Below are positions 34,387 through 43,014 of a stretch of DNA of 64,000 bases, in pieces. Every line of letters begins with the position of its first letter. The stretch's first letter is position 1. The translations under genes and the position numbers were made by a program. The DNA comes from Bacillus pseudomycoides DSM 12442 (GTDB lineage: Bacteria > Bacillota > Bacilli > Bacillales > Bacillaceae_G): the NCBI RefSeq assembly GCF_000161455.1, contig NZ_CM000745.1:4089045-4153044 (forward strand). Reading direction: 5' to 3'. Below the pieces are notes generated by a model that worked only from the letters and a program-made list of their open reading frames with translations, was not told the DNA's origin and made no database searches.

Positions 34387-34422
34387 ATCCCGTATAAATT
34401 TCCATTTATACGGGATAAAAAA
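34381..34422. repeat. Perfect 18-bp inverted repeat made of bcr1-like ends
   Basis: Arms TTTTTTATCCCGTATAAA and its exact complement, 6-nt loop. Each arm begins with the bcr1 terminus TTTATCCCGTAT. It shares its left T-tract with the terminator before it. The remaining gap to 34625 is AT-rich and holds nothing I can name beyond a possible promoter. Confidence 0.65.
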
Positions 34423-34625
34423 GGAATTTAGTAAAAGAGAAACATCTATATTAATTGTAAGGATGTAACGGTGAAATGTTACTATTAAAATATAAAAGTA
34501 ACAAAAATGATAAAAATATTACATTTGTATTACAAAATAGTTGTTTATCCCTATAATTCGTAATATAATTTACTTGTAGGGTATAGAAACTAAAAAATAA
34601 TTTATTATTTGGGAGACTGGGAAAA

Positions 34626-35231
34626 ATGAAAAAAATTATTTTGCTAGTTTTAATGTCTGTAATGTTTTTAGTACCTGCCGTTTCTCATGCAGAAACAAGT
34701 GGAAATGTAAATCAGGCTGTCCCGAAAGAAGAACAAGCTATACAAAAAATGGGATGGGTAAAAGATGGAGATTCATGGTATTACTTTGATAAAGATGGAA
34801 AAGCTCATGAAGGATGGTTAAGTTATAACGGAAATTGGTATTACTTTATAGATAGAATCATGGTGCAAAAAGATTATGTTAGGGTAAATGGAAGAGATTA
34901 TTATTTAGGTAATGATGGTGTTATGCAGACTGGTTGGATAGCAGATGGTGAAGATCGCTGGTTATATGCAAACCAAGATGGATCATTCAAAACAGGTTGG
35001 GTGAAGGAAGGAAATAAGTGGTATTATATTCATCGTGGATTAATGGCAACTGGATGGGTAAGAAATGATACAGGTTGGTATTATATGAATCCGAATGGTA
35101 CGATGAAAACAGGTTGGTTACAAGAATCTGGGAACTGGTATTATTTAAAATCTGACGGTGCAATGGCAACAGGCAAACACTTAATTAATGGTACTTGGTA
35201 TTCATTTAAAGATAACGGTGTTATGCTCTAG
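34626..35231 (+). CDS. Secreted choline-binding-type repeat protein
   Basis: A 201-aa protein. The signal peptide is residues 1-22 (cut after SHA). From about 40 to the end it consists of cell-wall/glucan-binding repeats of about 20 residues with GW...WYYF cores (GWVKDGDSWYYFDKDGKA and similar), about seven to eight units. No catalytic domain is present, so it should bind a surface polymer and little else. Its relatives attach to choline or glucans; the B. cereus ligand is not obvious. GGGAGACTGGG precedes the ATG. Confidence 0.88.
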   Translation: MKKIILLVLMSVMFLVPAVSHAETSGNVNQAVPKEEQAIQKMGWVKDGDSWYYFDKDGKAHEGWLSYNGNWYYFIDRIMVQKDYVRVNGRDYYLGNDGVMQTGWIADGEDRWLYANQDGSFKTGWVKEGNKWYYIHRGLMATGWVRNDTGWYYMNPNGTMKTGWLQESGNWYYLKSDGAMATGKHLINGTWYSFKDNGVML

Positions 35232-35238
35232 ATATTTA

Positions 35239-35292
35239 AAAAAAGAGGCTGTCGAAAGTAGTTGAATTAGCTACTTTCGACAGCCTTTTTTT
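35239..35292 (+). terminator. Long terminator of the repeat protein gene
   Basis: Stem of about 17 bp, GGCTGTCGAAAGTAG / CTACTTTCGACAGCC, followed by TTTTTTT. Confidence 0.92.
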
Positions 35293-35455
35293 ATTCCGTA
35301 AATAGAGAGGTGTGCATAGGGAATTTTGCTTTCTTGAAGGTAATTGAATCTTTAAGAAAAATCCATTTCATCTGCATCTCATATTTACATAACAGATATA
35401 TTCTATAAATACATCCGATGCGATGTGAAAAAAGTATACTAAGGAGAGATATAAA

Positions 35456-35947
35456 ATGAAAAAGAAACTTTTACCAATCTGTGCGATGGCACTTTTATCA
35501 GTAGGATATTCTTCGGTAGCAAGTGCGTCTACTGGGACAATGACAAAGGAAGAAGTAGCACAAGTACAGCAAGATACAACGAAAAAAGAAGCAGCAATGC
35601 AGGAACAACAAAAACAAGATAAGATGAAAAAAGAAGCGGCAGTGCAAGAGCAACAAAAACAAGATCAAATGAAAAAAGAAGCGGTAGTGCAAGAGCAACA
35701 AAAACAAGATCAAATGAAAAAAGAAGCAGCAATGCAGGAACAGCAAAAACAAGATAAGATGAAAAAAGAAGGAATTCAAGAGCAACAAAAACAAGATAAG
35801 ATGAAAAAAGAAGCAGCAGTGCAAGCTACAAAAGGTGAAAAACTACCAAATACAGCATCAAATAGCATAACAATGATGACGTTAAGCGCGTGCCTTGTAG
35901 CATTAGGATCATTGTTTGGATTTACGCGCCGTAAAATTAAAGCGTAA
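35456..35947 (+). CDS. LPXTG-like surface protein with LPNTA signal (BasI-like)
   Basis: A 163-aa protein: signal peptide 1-25 (cut after ASA), a charged coiled region of five near-identical 14-15-residue repeats with core EQQKQDKMKKEAA (about 45-125), then LPNTA (about 130), a hydrophobic span and the basic tail RRKIKA. LPNTA is the signal known for the class D sortase (SrtC) of B. anthracis, whose gene follows here. The sorting motif and next gene make it the likely substrate, as BasI is in B. anthracis. Confidence 0.9.
   Translation: MKKKLLPICAMALLSVGYSSVASASTGTMTKEEVAQVQQDTTKKEAAMQEQQKQDKMKKEAAVQEQQKQDQMKKEAVVQEQQKQDQMKKEAAMQEQQKQDKMKKEGIQEQQKQDKMKKEAAVQATKGEKLPNTASNSITMMTLSACLVALGSLFGFTRRKIKA
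35590..35825 (+). repeat. 45-bp coding tandem repeats inside the LPNTA gene
   Basis: About five in-frame units coding for EQQKQDKMKKEAAVQ-type segments; most are 45 bp, one is shorter (KKEGIQEQ junction). Such repeats can change copy number between strains. Confidence 0.85.
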
Positions 35948-35994
35948 AACAAAATATAAATTAGTCTATAAAGAATGGGATAATTTCATATATT

Positions 35995-36026
35995 AAAAAT
36001 GGTAGGATATCCCTACCATTTTTTGC
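35995..36026 (+). terminator. Terminator between LPNTA gene and sortase gene
   Basis: Stem AATGGTAGG / CCTACCATT with a 5-nt loop and TTTTTT, ending about 15 nt before the sortase start. It probably makes sortase expression a fraction of substrate expression. Confidence 0.75.
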
Positions 36027-36040
36027 ATGGAGGGATTAAA

Positions 36041-36661
36041 GTGAGACTTATAAATCGTATTGGATTTGCTTTCATGATAGTCGGTATTCTTATGGGGACG
36101 TATTATTTTTTTGAATGGTATAAAGGAAAAAGTTCCGCACAAGATTTAACGACAGAAGAGATAAAGCATTTTGAAAAAATAGAATTAAAAGGGCATTCCA
36201 CTGAAACATCTGTGAATTCTCAAGTACCTTCTTCTCAAATGCAATATAAAGAAGGAGAGAAAGTAGCGATGTTAAATATCCCAAAAATAAAGAAGAAGTT
36301 CTCTATATATTGGGGGGCAAGTGATACCACATTGAAAAAAGGGGTAGGTATGTTTGTTAGTGATATGACAACAGCTCCATCTGAAGGAGGACACACTGTA
36401 CTGAGTGGACATCGCGATACTGTATTTACAGAGCTAGGAGAGCTTAAAGAAAAAGATAACCTCATTGTGGAATACGATAATAAGATTTATACTTATGAAA
36501 TTCAAAAAATGTGGATTACACATGCGGATGATCGCACAGTCATAGTAAAGAAAGAAGAACCAACATTAACGCTGACGACGTGCTATCCATTTGATTATAT
36601 AGGTGATGCACCAGATCGATATATTATTGAAGCGAAATTGATTTCTACTGATTCAAAATGA
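36041..36661 (+). CDS. Class D sortase (SrtC/SrtD type)
   Basis: A 206-aa membrane-anchored transpeptidase: N-terminal helix (about 7-27), HxH-type motif LSGHRDTVF (catalytic His about 126), TLTTCYPF (catalytic Cys about 184) and Arg in APDRYIIE (about 196). It joins LPNTA proteins to peptidoglycan. The start is a GTG at 36041 after GGAGGG; the open frame upstream runs through the hairpin. Substrate gene before it and two-component genes after it match the known B. anthracis srtC locus. Confidence 0.92.
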   Translation: MRLINRIGFAFMIVGILMGTYYFFEWYKGKSSAQDLTTEEIKHFEKIELKGHSTETSVNSQVPSSQMQYKEGEKVAMLNIPKIKKKFSIYWGASDTTLKKGVGMFVSDMTTAPSEGGHTVLSGHRDTVFTELGELKEKDNLIVEYDNKIYTYEIQKMWITHADDRTVIVKKEEPTLTLTTCYPFDYIGDAPDRYIIEAKLISTDSK

Positions 36662-36714
36662 GAGTATAGTACTCTGTCTTTAGCTATTTAGAATGAGAGA
36701 AGGGGGAAGGGAAT

Positions 36715-37404
36715 ATGACAAAAACAATTTTAATTGTTGAGGATGAAGATATTTTACGCGAAATATTGAAAGATTATTTTCTAAATGAACAATATAAAGT
36801 ACTTGAGGCAAGAGATGGGAAAGAAGCTTTATCCTTGTTTGAAGAAGAAGAGGTTCATTTAGTTATTCTTGATATCATGTTACCGGAATTGGATGGTTGG
36901 TCTGTTTGCCGAAGAATCCGTAAAACGTCTCAAGTGCCGATTATTATGCTCACGGCACGTGTGGATGAAGACGATACGTTACTTGGATTTGAGTTAGGAG
37001 CGGATGATTATGTAACGAAGCCATATAGTCCGCCTATTTTACTAGCGAGGGCAAAGCGATTACTTGAAAGTCGAATACTTACAAGTAAATCTCCAAGTAA
37101 TGAAGATGATACGCTATCTATTCATGGAATTTGTGTTCATTTCCCATCACGTATCGTTACGATAGAGGGAGTGGACATTAATTTAACACATACAGAGTTT
37201 GAGATATTGACCTATTTTATGCAGAATCAATGGATTGTTTTGACAAGAGAGCAATTGATTTCAAGAATTTGGGGATATGAATTTGCTGGTGATGACCGGA
37301 CAGTGAATAGTCATATCCGTAATTTACGAAATAAATTAGGAGATAAAGCAAAGTACATTACGACTGTTGTTCGGATGGGGTATAAATTTGAGGGGAATGT
37401 ATGA
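36715..37404 (+). CDS. OmpR family response regulator of the sortase locus
   Basis: A 229-aa regulator: acidic pocket VEDED (about 8), phospho-Asp in LVILDIMLPELDG (about 53), KPYSPP (about 103), winged helix with VNSHIRNLRNKLGD and the end VVRMGYKFEG. GGGGGAAGG lies before the ATG. It overlaps the kinase gene by 4 nt. It probably regulates the sortase/LPNTA genes upstream. Confidence 0.93.
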   Translation: MTKTILIVEDEDILREILKDYFLNEQYKVLEARDGKEALSLFEEEEVHLVILDIMLPELDGWSVCRRIRKTSQVPIIMLTARVDEDDTLLGFELGADDYVTKPYSPPILLARAKRLLESRILTSKSPSNEDDTLSIHGICVHFPSRIVTIEGVDINLTHTEFEILTYFMQNQWIVLTREQLISRIWGYEFAGDDRTVNSHIRNLRNKLGDKAKYITTVVRMGYKFEGNV

Positions 37405-39200
37405 GAAAAGGGATTGTACTCAAATTATTTATTCTTACAACAGCACTATGCATGTTGATTTTAGCGACGATTTTTATTGGACAAACGATATTTTTCAAAC
37501 AATATTATGCCAACAGAAAAGTAAATGATATTCAAACAAATATAAGCTCCTTTGAGAGAGAGTATTTGAATAGTGATGGTAACACAGAAGCAATTCAGAA
37601 ACTGGAACAAGATTTTTATAGAGAAAATAATACATGGATTACAGCATTAGATAGTGATGGAAATTTAAAACATGCGACTGATTTTTATTTAGAAGTAAAG
37701 CTGGATCGGCTATCGCAGAAGGAACTTGGAAAAACAAACCTTACAATCCCTCTCTATTATCTTATGGGGATAGAAGAGATTGAAAATGAAAAAATGCCGT
37801 ATTTTTCAGGGTTGCAAATTTCAGTTTATGGGATGGTTAGAGATTCTACAGTTGTTCCTGCTGTATTAAATTTAAGTAAGGGTATAAATTGGTCCAACAA
37901 GCCATTAGATAAGAAAATAAATGAAATAGCTCCTAAGGTGAAAGAGGAAAAGAAAAGTGCTGCTCAAGTTCCTAGTACTGGTTTTGGGGGAACTGTTACA
38001 AAAGTGCAACTACCTGATAGTAAAGGGATAGTGAATCCACTTTATAAAAACACTTTGTTCTTGGAGAGTATAAAAGAATTTCAAGCGGACTTACTGTTAA
38101 ATGAAAATAAAGATAACAATGATGCCTTAAGAATAAATGACTATGAAAAAAATGATATAAAATATAAATTATTAATCAAACCGATAAAGGAAAAGGATGG
38201 CTCTTTAACATATATATTCGCGATGGCGTCCTTGCAGCCCGTAGATGAAGCAGTGCAAATGGTAAAGGATTATTATGTATATATTATTGCATTTGTGCTA
38301 GTACTTACCTTGTTGGCATCTTTTTATTACTCAAAACAAATTGCAAAACCGCTATTACGAATTAATGATACAACGAAAAAAATTGCACATTTAGATTTTT
38401 CGGAAAGAATCCCAATTACTTCAAAAGATGAGATTGGCGATTTATCTAACAACATTAATATATTATCAAATACATTGCACACACATATTGAACAATTAGA
38501 ACAAGATATTGAAAAAGAAAGAAAGCTAGAAAATACGAGAAAAGAATTTATTTCAGGTGTCTCACATGAATTGAAAACACCACTAAGTATTATGAAAAGC
38601 TGTATTTCGATTCTAAAAGATGGGGTAGCCGAACATAAGAAAGAATATTATTTTCAGGCAATGGAAAAAGAAGTGGATAAGATGGATATGTTAATTTTGG
38701 ACATGCTGGAGTTAGCTAAATTTGAATCTGGCACGTATAAAATGCAGATGGATACTTTTCATATTGATGAGGTCATTGAGCATATATGTGGACAACTATC
38801 ATTAGAAATAGAGAAGAAACAACTTCATATTCACAAACACATATCTCCAGCTCAAGTTGTTGCAAATCAACATCGCATTGAGCAAGTAATTGTCAATTTC
38901 ATTACGAATGCAATCCGTTATACACCTGAAAAAGAGGATATTATTATTTCTACAATAGATGAGCTAAATCAAATAAAGATTTGTATAGAAAATAAAGGCA
39001 CTCATATTGAAGAAGAACAATTAGATAAAATATGGGACCGTTTTTACCGTATAGATACAGCTCGTCAACGTTCAAACGGTGGAACGGGACTCGGACTTGC
39101 TATTTCCAAAAATATTTTGGAACTTCATGGCGTAGAGTATGGTGTAAATAATACAGCAGATGGTGTGTTGTTTTACTTCTATTTAAATAAAAAAGTGTAG
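37401..39200 (+). CDS. Sensor histidine kinase of the sortase locus
   Basis: A 599-aa kinase: helix 1 (about 7-29), a large extracellular domain (about 30-293), helix 2 (about 294-314), HAMP (about 315-370), then HisKA with SHELKTPLSIM (His about 391), N-box NFITNAIRYTP and a GGTGLGLAI G-box. The extracellular domain is unlike any I can name. It is the partner of the regulator before it. Confidence 0.93.
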   Translation: MRKGIVLKLFILTTALCMLILATIFIGQTIFFKQYYANRKVNDIQTNISSFEREYLNSDGNTEAIQKLEQDFYRENNTWITALDSDGNLKHATDFYLEVKLDRLSQKELGKTNLTIPLYYLMGIEEIENEKMPYFSGLQISVYGMVRDSTVVPAVLNLSKGINWSNKPLDKKINEIAPKVKEEKKSAAQVPSTGFGGTVTKVQLPDSKGIVNPLYKNTLFLESIKEFQADLLLNENKDNNDALRINDYEKNDIKYKLLIKPIKEKDGSLTYIFAMASLQPVDEAVQMVKDYYVYIIAFVLVLTLLASFYYSKQIAKPLLRINDTTKKIAHLDFSERIPITSKDEIGDLSNNINILSNTLHTHIEQLEQDIEKERKLENTRKEFISGVSHELKTPLSIMKSCISILKDGVAEHKKEYYFQAMEKEVDKMDMLILDMLELAKFESGTYKMQMDTFHIDEVIEHICGQLSLEIEKKQLHIHKHISPAQVVANQHRIEQVIVNFITNAIRYTPEKEDIIISTIDELNQIKICIENKGTHIEEEQLDKIWDRFYRIDTARQRSNGGTGLGLAISKNILELHGVEYGVNNTADGVLFYFYLNKKV

Positions 39201-39227
39201 TAGGATTTGTCTAAATACACAGAATGA

Positions 39228-39263
39228 AAAAGGTCTTTCTCAGTAGAGAAAGGCCTTTTGGTT
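39228..39263 (+). terminator. Terminator of the sortase/two-component locus
   Basis: Stem AAAGGtCTTTCTC / GAGAAAGgCCTTT and a T-run that merges into the bcr1 fragment. Confidence 0.8.
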
Positions 39264-39334
39264 TTTATCCCGTATTAACGGGCAGTAAGACCCCCACCTT
39301 CACTTCGTTTAGAGGAGGGGATCTTCTCGGTTAA
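39264..39334 (+). repeat. bcr1 fragment (left half)
   Basis: Begins TTTATCCCGTATTAACGGGC, AGTAAGACCCCCACC as in complete copies, then diverges after AGAGGAGGGGATC. The right half with GCCCGATTGGTGAGGGC is missing. Confidence 0.7.
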
Positions 39335-39358
39335 AATGATAAAAAATAAGACTGCCAT

Positions 39359-40027
39359 TTAGGCACTCTTATTTTTAAAATTTATATTATGCGCACCAAT
39401 ACTTTTAAATAAGCGTGGTGAAGTTGAAAACAGGAGTAGTAGTAATACTGTGCATAATGCAAATGAACCGAGCATTGTACTACCATTCACGATCAATGAA
39501 TAAAGAACAGCTGACTGTCCTGGTGGTGCGTACTTCCCAAAGAAGATAACACCAGCAATAAAGTGACAGAAATAACGGGCAAAGCTACCAACAAATGTAG
39601 CAAGGATAATATAAAAAAGCGCCTTTTTCCCTTGCCCGCTTTTTGATGAAGGTTTATCTTTGCGGCTACCAATGTCGGATTGTACGTTAGATGTATGTTG
39701 GTTGTTCGCAAGTGCCTTTTGAATTGGACGATAGAATAAACCAGCAAAACCGATAAAAGCAAATGCAACGAAGTACTCAATAAACGCTTGAACTGGCGTT
39801 AAAATGTAAACATCGCCGACTACAATTTGTAGTAGACCCCAAATGAGTCCTCCTAAGAAAGCAGTTTTAAAGCCCCAGCGGTAAGCGATAATAAAAATAG
39901 GAATCATTGCAAATGAAACAGAACCGCCTGTTGGAAGTTTAATTGATAGTGGTAAAATGTCGATGATCAAGGCGAAGGCTGCAAGGATTGCAGATTCAAT
40001 CATCGCTTGTAAATTGGTGTTACGCAT
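39359..40027 (-). CDS. thiT: Thiamine ECF transporter S component
   Basis: A 222-aa membrane protein with about six helices. It shows the ThiT features: an N-terminal MIESAILAAFALIIDILP segment, GGSVSFAMIPIF (about 35) and a late Arg-rich end. It binds thiamine for the shared ECF module. Compared with usual ThiT it has a long hydrophilic insertion (about residues 115-150, rich in Ser, Asn, Lys). GGGGGAT precedes the ATG at 40027. The TPP riboswitch upstream confirms the role. Confidence 0.93.
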   Translation of the reverse strand: MRNTNLQAMIESAILAAFALIIDILPLSIKLPTGGSVSFAMIPIFIIAYRWGFKTAFLGGLIWGLLQIVVGDVYILTPVQAFIEYFVAFAFIGFAGLFYRPIQKALANNQHTSNVQSDIGSRKDKPSSKSGQGKKALFYIILATFVGSFARYFCHFIAGVIFFGKYAPPGQSAVLYSLIVNGSTMLGSFALCTVLLLLLFSTSPRLFKSIGAHNINFKNKSA

Positions 40028-40135
40028 GTTGTTAATCCCCCTAAATCCAAGTTGCACAAAAAAGAATACTTATCATAGGGAGATATGAAATACGTAAGTA
40101 GAAAAAGAATGAGGTATTTCAAGTTCAACGTTTGC

Positions 40136-40222
40136 ACAATTCCTACGTTAGCATTAACTAACAGGTTCTAAGGGTCGGAACGAAGTGTTCCCTCTCAGCA
40201 GCAAAGCTCCCCCTGTGATAAC
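40136..40222 (-). promoter_or_regulatory. TPP riboswitch (THI element)
   Basis: On the minus strand: GGGGGAGCTTTGCTGCTGAG at the start, a variable P3-type arm, then GACCCTTAGAACCTG and a GTTAGTTAATGCTAAC arm ending GTAGGAA. These are the conserved blocks of the TPP aptamer. No clear terminator lies between it and thiT, so control may be at translation; only a weak GAAATAC / GTATTTC stem is seen. Confidence 0.93.
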
Positions 40223-40278
40223 GAGATTCTTTATTTGTTAGGTTTATTGTAATTGAAATGGATGAGAATGGCAAATGA

Positions 40279-40470
40279 ATATATAAATACAAATTGAAAC
40301 GGCATAAAAACCTTCTTTCTAGGTGGAAGAGAGGATTCGGCCATGGATAGAAGCGGTCAGACCCTCTTCCTGCTCCACGCCAAGTGAAAGCAAAAGGAGA
40401 AAACGAGTGGAGATCTCCTTTTGTTTTCATAGCAGCGACTTATATGCCAGCAAATCAACATGGATATATA
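40279..40470. repeat. Dispersed repeat, family A, long copy
   Basis: TATAAATACAAATTGAAAC left end, GTGGAAGAGAGGATTCGGCC, CGGTCAGACCCTCTTCC, TCACTTGGC complement, an inner hairpin AAAAGGAGA...TCTCCTTTT, and GACTTATATG...ATGGATATATA right end. Matches at 285, 3388 (reverse) and 44845. Confidence 0.7.
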
Positions 40471-40547
40471 TAATTCTCCCGAAATGTTAATAAATAGGAA
40501 GAAAAAATATATAGTACTTGATTCATAGAATGTGATATAATTTTCTT

Positions 40548-40566
40548 GAAAATAATTATCATTCTC
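40548..40566 (+). promoter_or_regulatory. Fur box of feoAB
   Basis: GAAAATAATTATCATTCTC matches the 19-bp Fur consensus GATAATGATTATCATTATC at most positions; TATAAT at 40535-40540 lies just upstream, so bound Fur would block transcription start. Confidence 0.85.
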
Positions 40567-40583
40567 TTTCGAGGGGGAAGATT

Positions 40584-40811
40584 ATGAGCTTAGTTGATAT
40601 TAAAATAGGTGAAAAAGTATTAGTTAAAAATTTACAAACGTTAGATAAATTATTAAAGCGGAGATTAGCTGCTTTTGGTCTTTCAGAAGGAAGTGAACTT
40701 CGTATGAAACAAAAAGCGATGTTTAAAGGGCCGTGTACATTAGAGTGCCGTGGACAATTAATTAGTATTCGTCATTGTGACGCGAAAATGATAAAGGTGG
40801 AATTAGCGTGA
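40584..40811 (+). CDS. feoA: Ferrous iron transport protein A
   Basis: A 75-aa SH3-like protein: VDIKIGEKVLV start, LLKRRLAAFGLSEGSELR (about 27) and a closing LISIRHCDAKMIKVEL. It is a cytosolic partner of FeoB. GAGGGGGAAG precedes the ATG, and a Fur box lies 20-35 bp upstream. Its TGA overlaps the GTG start of feoB. Confidence 0.93.
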   Translation: MSLVDIKIGEKVLVKNLQTLDKLLKRRLAAFGLSEGSELRMKQKAMFKGPCTLECRGQLISIRHCDAKMIKVELA

Positions 40812-42796
40812 ATAAGGTTGCATTGCTAGGGAACCCGAATACAGGGAAAACATCATTATTTAATGCGCTGACGGGTTCGTATGAATATGTAGGAAACTGG
40901 AGCGGAGTAACAGTAGAAAAGAAGGTTGGTAAGTTAAAGGGGAAGCAAGGGACATTAATTGATTTACCAGGTATATATGATTTAAATCCTGTTTCTCGTG
41001 ATGAAGGTGTCGTTACAAAGTTTCTACTAACAGAAGAATTTCATCATATGCTAAATATTGTTGACTCTTCTCAATTTGAGCGCAATATGCATTTAACATT
41101 GCAACTACTAGAGTTTGGTAAACCAGTTTCTATCGGTTTAAATATGATTGATGTTGCGAAGCAACGCGGAATTGTTATTAATGCGAACAGATTGTCAGAA
41201 GTATTAGGAGTAACGGTCGTTCCTGTTGTTGCGAGAAGTGGTAAAGGTTGTGAAGAATTACTGGCTACTCTTCATGAGAACGAGAAGAAAGAGAAAAAGT
41301 CTTTCATTCTTTCTTATGGTAAAGAAGTAGATGCAGGTATTGAAGAAATCATGGATCTTTTAACTCAAGCAAATTATGAGCATCCTAGATGGCTTACACT
41401 TCAATTTTTAAGTAATAACGAAGTAGTAGAACAAGAAGTTAAAAGATTGCCTGTTTATGAAAAGCTTGTAGCAATTCGTTCTAAATTAGAAGCGAAACTT
41501 GATAGTACGCTAGAACAGCATATTTACCGGACACGTGCAGCGTATATTGAAAAGTTAAAAACAAATGTCATTCAGCATGAAAAGGAAGGAAAGATTCCCT
41601 TTTCAGAAAAAATTGATAAGTTAATTACACATAAAATTTTAGGACTTCCAATCTTTTTAGCAGTTATGTTTTTTATTTTTCAGGTTACGTTTACGTGGAT
41701 CGGTACGCCTTTATCAGATATGCTTGATGAATTTCTTGGTGGGCAGTTTACGGATTGGGTAACGGCAGGTTTAACAAACATTGGTGCCTCTGAGTTTATT
41801 CAAGCGCTCGTTACAGAGGGGATTATTGCCGGCGTTGGTGCGGTATTAGTATTCGTTCCACAAATTTTTGCATTGTTCTTCTTTATTTCGTTATTAGAAG
41901 ACTCAGGGTATATGGCCCGCATTGCAGTTGTAATGGACCGTATTATGGAATTCTTTGGTTTAAACGGAAAAGCATTTATTCCTATGATTATCGGTTTTGG
42001 TTGTAACGTTCCTGGGATTATGGCAGCGAGAACGATTGAGCAGGAAAAAGAAAGATTACTTACCGTTTTAGTAACACCATTTATGTCTTGTTCAGCGCGT
42101 TTACCTGTATATGCATTATTTGCGGGAGTCTTTTTCCCGAATAGTCAAGCGACTGTTGTGTTCTCTTTATACATTGCAGGTATTGTACTTGCTTTACTCG
42201 TTACAAAAGTAATGTCTCTTACTGTTTTAAAAGAAGAAAAATCTATTTTCGTTATTGAGCTTCCGCCTTATCGTGTACCACAAGCAAAAACATTGTGGCT
42301 TAGTACGTGGGAAAAAGGAAAAGGTTTCGTACGTAAAGCTGGTACATTTATCTTTGGGGGATCTGTTGTTATCTGGTTACTTAACTATGCTGGTCCATCT
42401 GGATTTGGCGTAGATATGGGGGATAGTTTCTTAGCAATGATTGGTGGGTTCGTGGCACCAATTTTAGCACCGCTCGGTTTTGGAACGTGGCAAGCAGCGG
42501 CATCATTATTAACAGGATTTTTAGCAAAAGAAGTTGTTGTTTCTACAATGGCCATTATTTATGCGGTGAAAGAAGATGTATTAGGAAATGTAATGGGAGC
42601 GCACTATACTGCATTATCAGCATATGCGTTTATGTTCTTCATTTTATTATATGTTCCATGTTTGGCGACAGTAGCTGTTATTCGTCGTGAAACAGGATCT
42701 GTCAAGTGGACAATTTTCTCTGTTGTTTATCCACTTATAGTGGCTTATGTATTAACATTCGTTATATACCAAGTCGGATCCTTACTCGGATTCTAG
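40808..42796 (+). CDS. feoB: Ferrous iron transport protein B
   Basis: A 662-aa GTP-driven Fe(II) transporter. G1 GNPNTGKTS (about 8), G3 DLPGIYD (about 53), G4 NMID (about 115); membrane part from about 278 with two Gate motifs (GFGCNVPGIMAARTI near 396, FITSC-like CLATVAVIRRETGS near 615). GTG start at 40808, translationally coupled to feoA. Iron repression through the Fur box. Confidence 0.96.
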   Translation: MNKVALLGNPNTGKTSLFNALTGSYEYVGNWSGVTVEKKVGKLKGKQGTLIDLPGIYDLNPVSRDEGVVTKFLLTEEFHHMLNIVDSSQFERNMHLTLQLLEFGKPVSIGLNMIDVAKQRGIVINANRLSEVLGVTVVPVVARSGKGCEELLATLHENEKKEKKSFILSYGKEVDAGIEEIMDLLTQANYEHPRWLTLQFLSNNEVVEQEVKRLPVYEKLVAIRSKLEAKLDSTLEQHIYRTRAAYIEKLKTNVIQHEKEGKIPFSEKIDKLITHKILGLPIFLAVMFFIFQVTFTWIGTPLSDMLDEFLGGQFTDWVTAGLTNIGASEFIQALVTEGIIAGVGAVLVFVPQIFALFFFISLLEDSGYMARIAVVMDRIMEFFGLNGKAFIPMIIGFGCNVPGIMAARTIEQEKERLLTVLVTPFMSCSARLPVYALFAGVFFPNSQATVVFSLYIAGIVLALLVTKVMSLTVLKEEKSIFVIELPPYRVPQAKTLWLSTWEKGKGFVRKAGTFIFGGSVVIWLLNYAGPSGFGVDMGDSFLAMIGGFVAPILAPLGFGTWQAAASLLTGFLAKEVVVSTMAIIYAVKEDVLGNVMGAHYTALSAYAFMFFILLYVPCLATVAVIRRETGSVKWTIFSVVYPLIVAYVLTFVIYQVGSLLGF

Positions 42797-42812
42797 AAGG
42801 AGATGTATCATA

Positions 42813-42980
42813 ATGATGGTCAATATTGTAATTGGAGCTATCATTTTTGGTTATGCAGGATATACATTATTCAATTTCGTGAAGAGAAGTAAAAAAGGGA
42901 AATGCGCAGCATGTTCCTTAAATAAATCATGTCAGTCAAATAGTTGTAGTCCTGATATGGAGCAAGTCGTTAATAAGTAG
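42813..42980 (+). CDS. FeoB-associated Cys-rich membrane protein
   Basis: A 55-aa protein with one N-terminal helix (MMVNIVIGAIIFGYAGYTLF) and a Cys-rich tail (C31, C34, C40, C45: CAAC, SC, SC). It matches the FeoB-associated Cys-rich family that takes the place of FeoC in Firmicutes. AGAAGGAGATG precedes it, 16 nt after feoB, so it is third in the feo operon. Confidence 0.88.
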   Translation: MMVNIVIGAIIFGYAGYTLFNFVKRSKKGKCAACSLNKSCQSNSCSPDMEQVVNK

Positions 42981-43014
42981 AAAAAAGCTTTGCGGATTTC
43001 GCAAAGCTTTTTTT
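42981..43014 (+). terminator. Terminator of the feo operon
   Basis: Stem AAAAAAGCTTTGCG / CGCAAAGCTTTTTT; its T-run merges with the left TTTAT of the next bcr1 copy. Confidence 0.9.

Noticed and set aside
35498..35824. 108-codon minus-strand frame antisense to the LPNTA gene
   Set aside because: It mirrors the 45-bp repeats (Phe/Leu-rich), with no ribosome site; it exists only because the repeat keeps the reverse frame open.
35590..35825. Regular repeats considered as a CRISPR array
   Set aside because: The 45-bp units are contiguous and in frame, with no unique spacers and no cas genes.
40028..40135. Intrinsic terminator expected for the TPP riboswitch
   Set aside because: Only a 7-bp stem with a large loop was found and no proper T-run after it, so I did not call a terminator.
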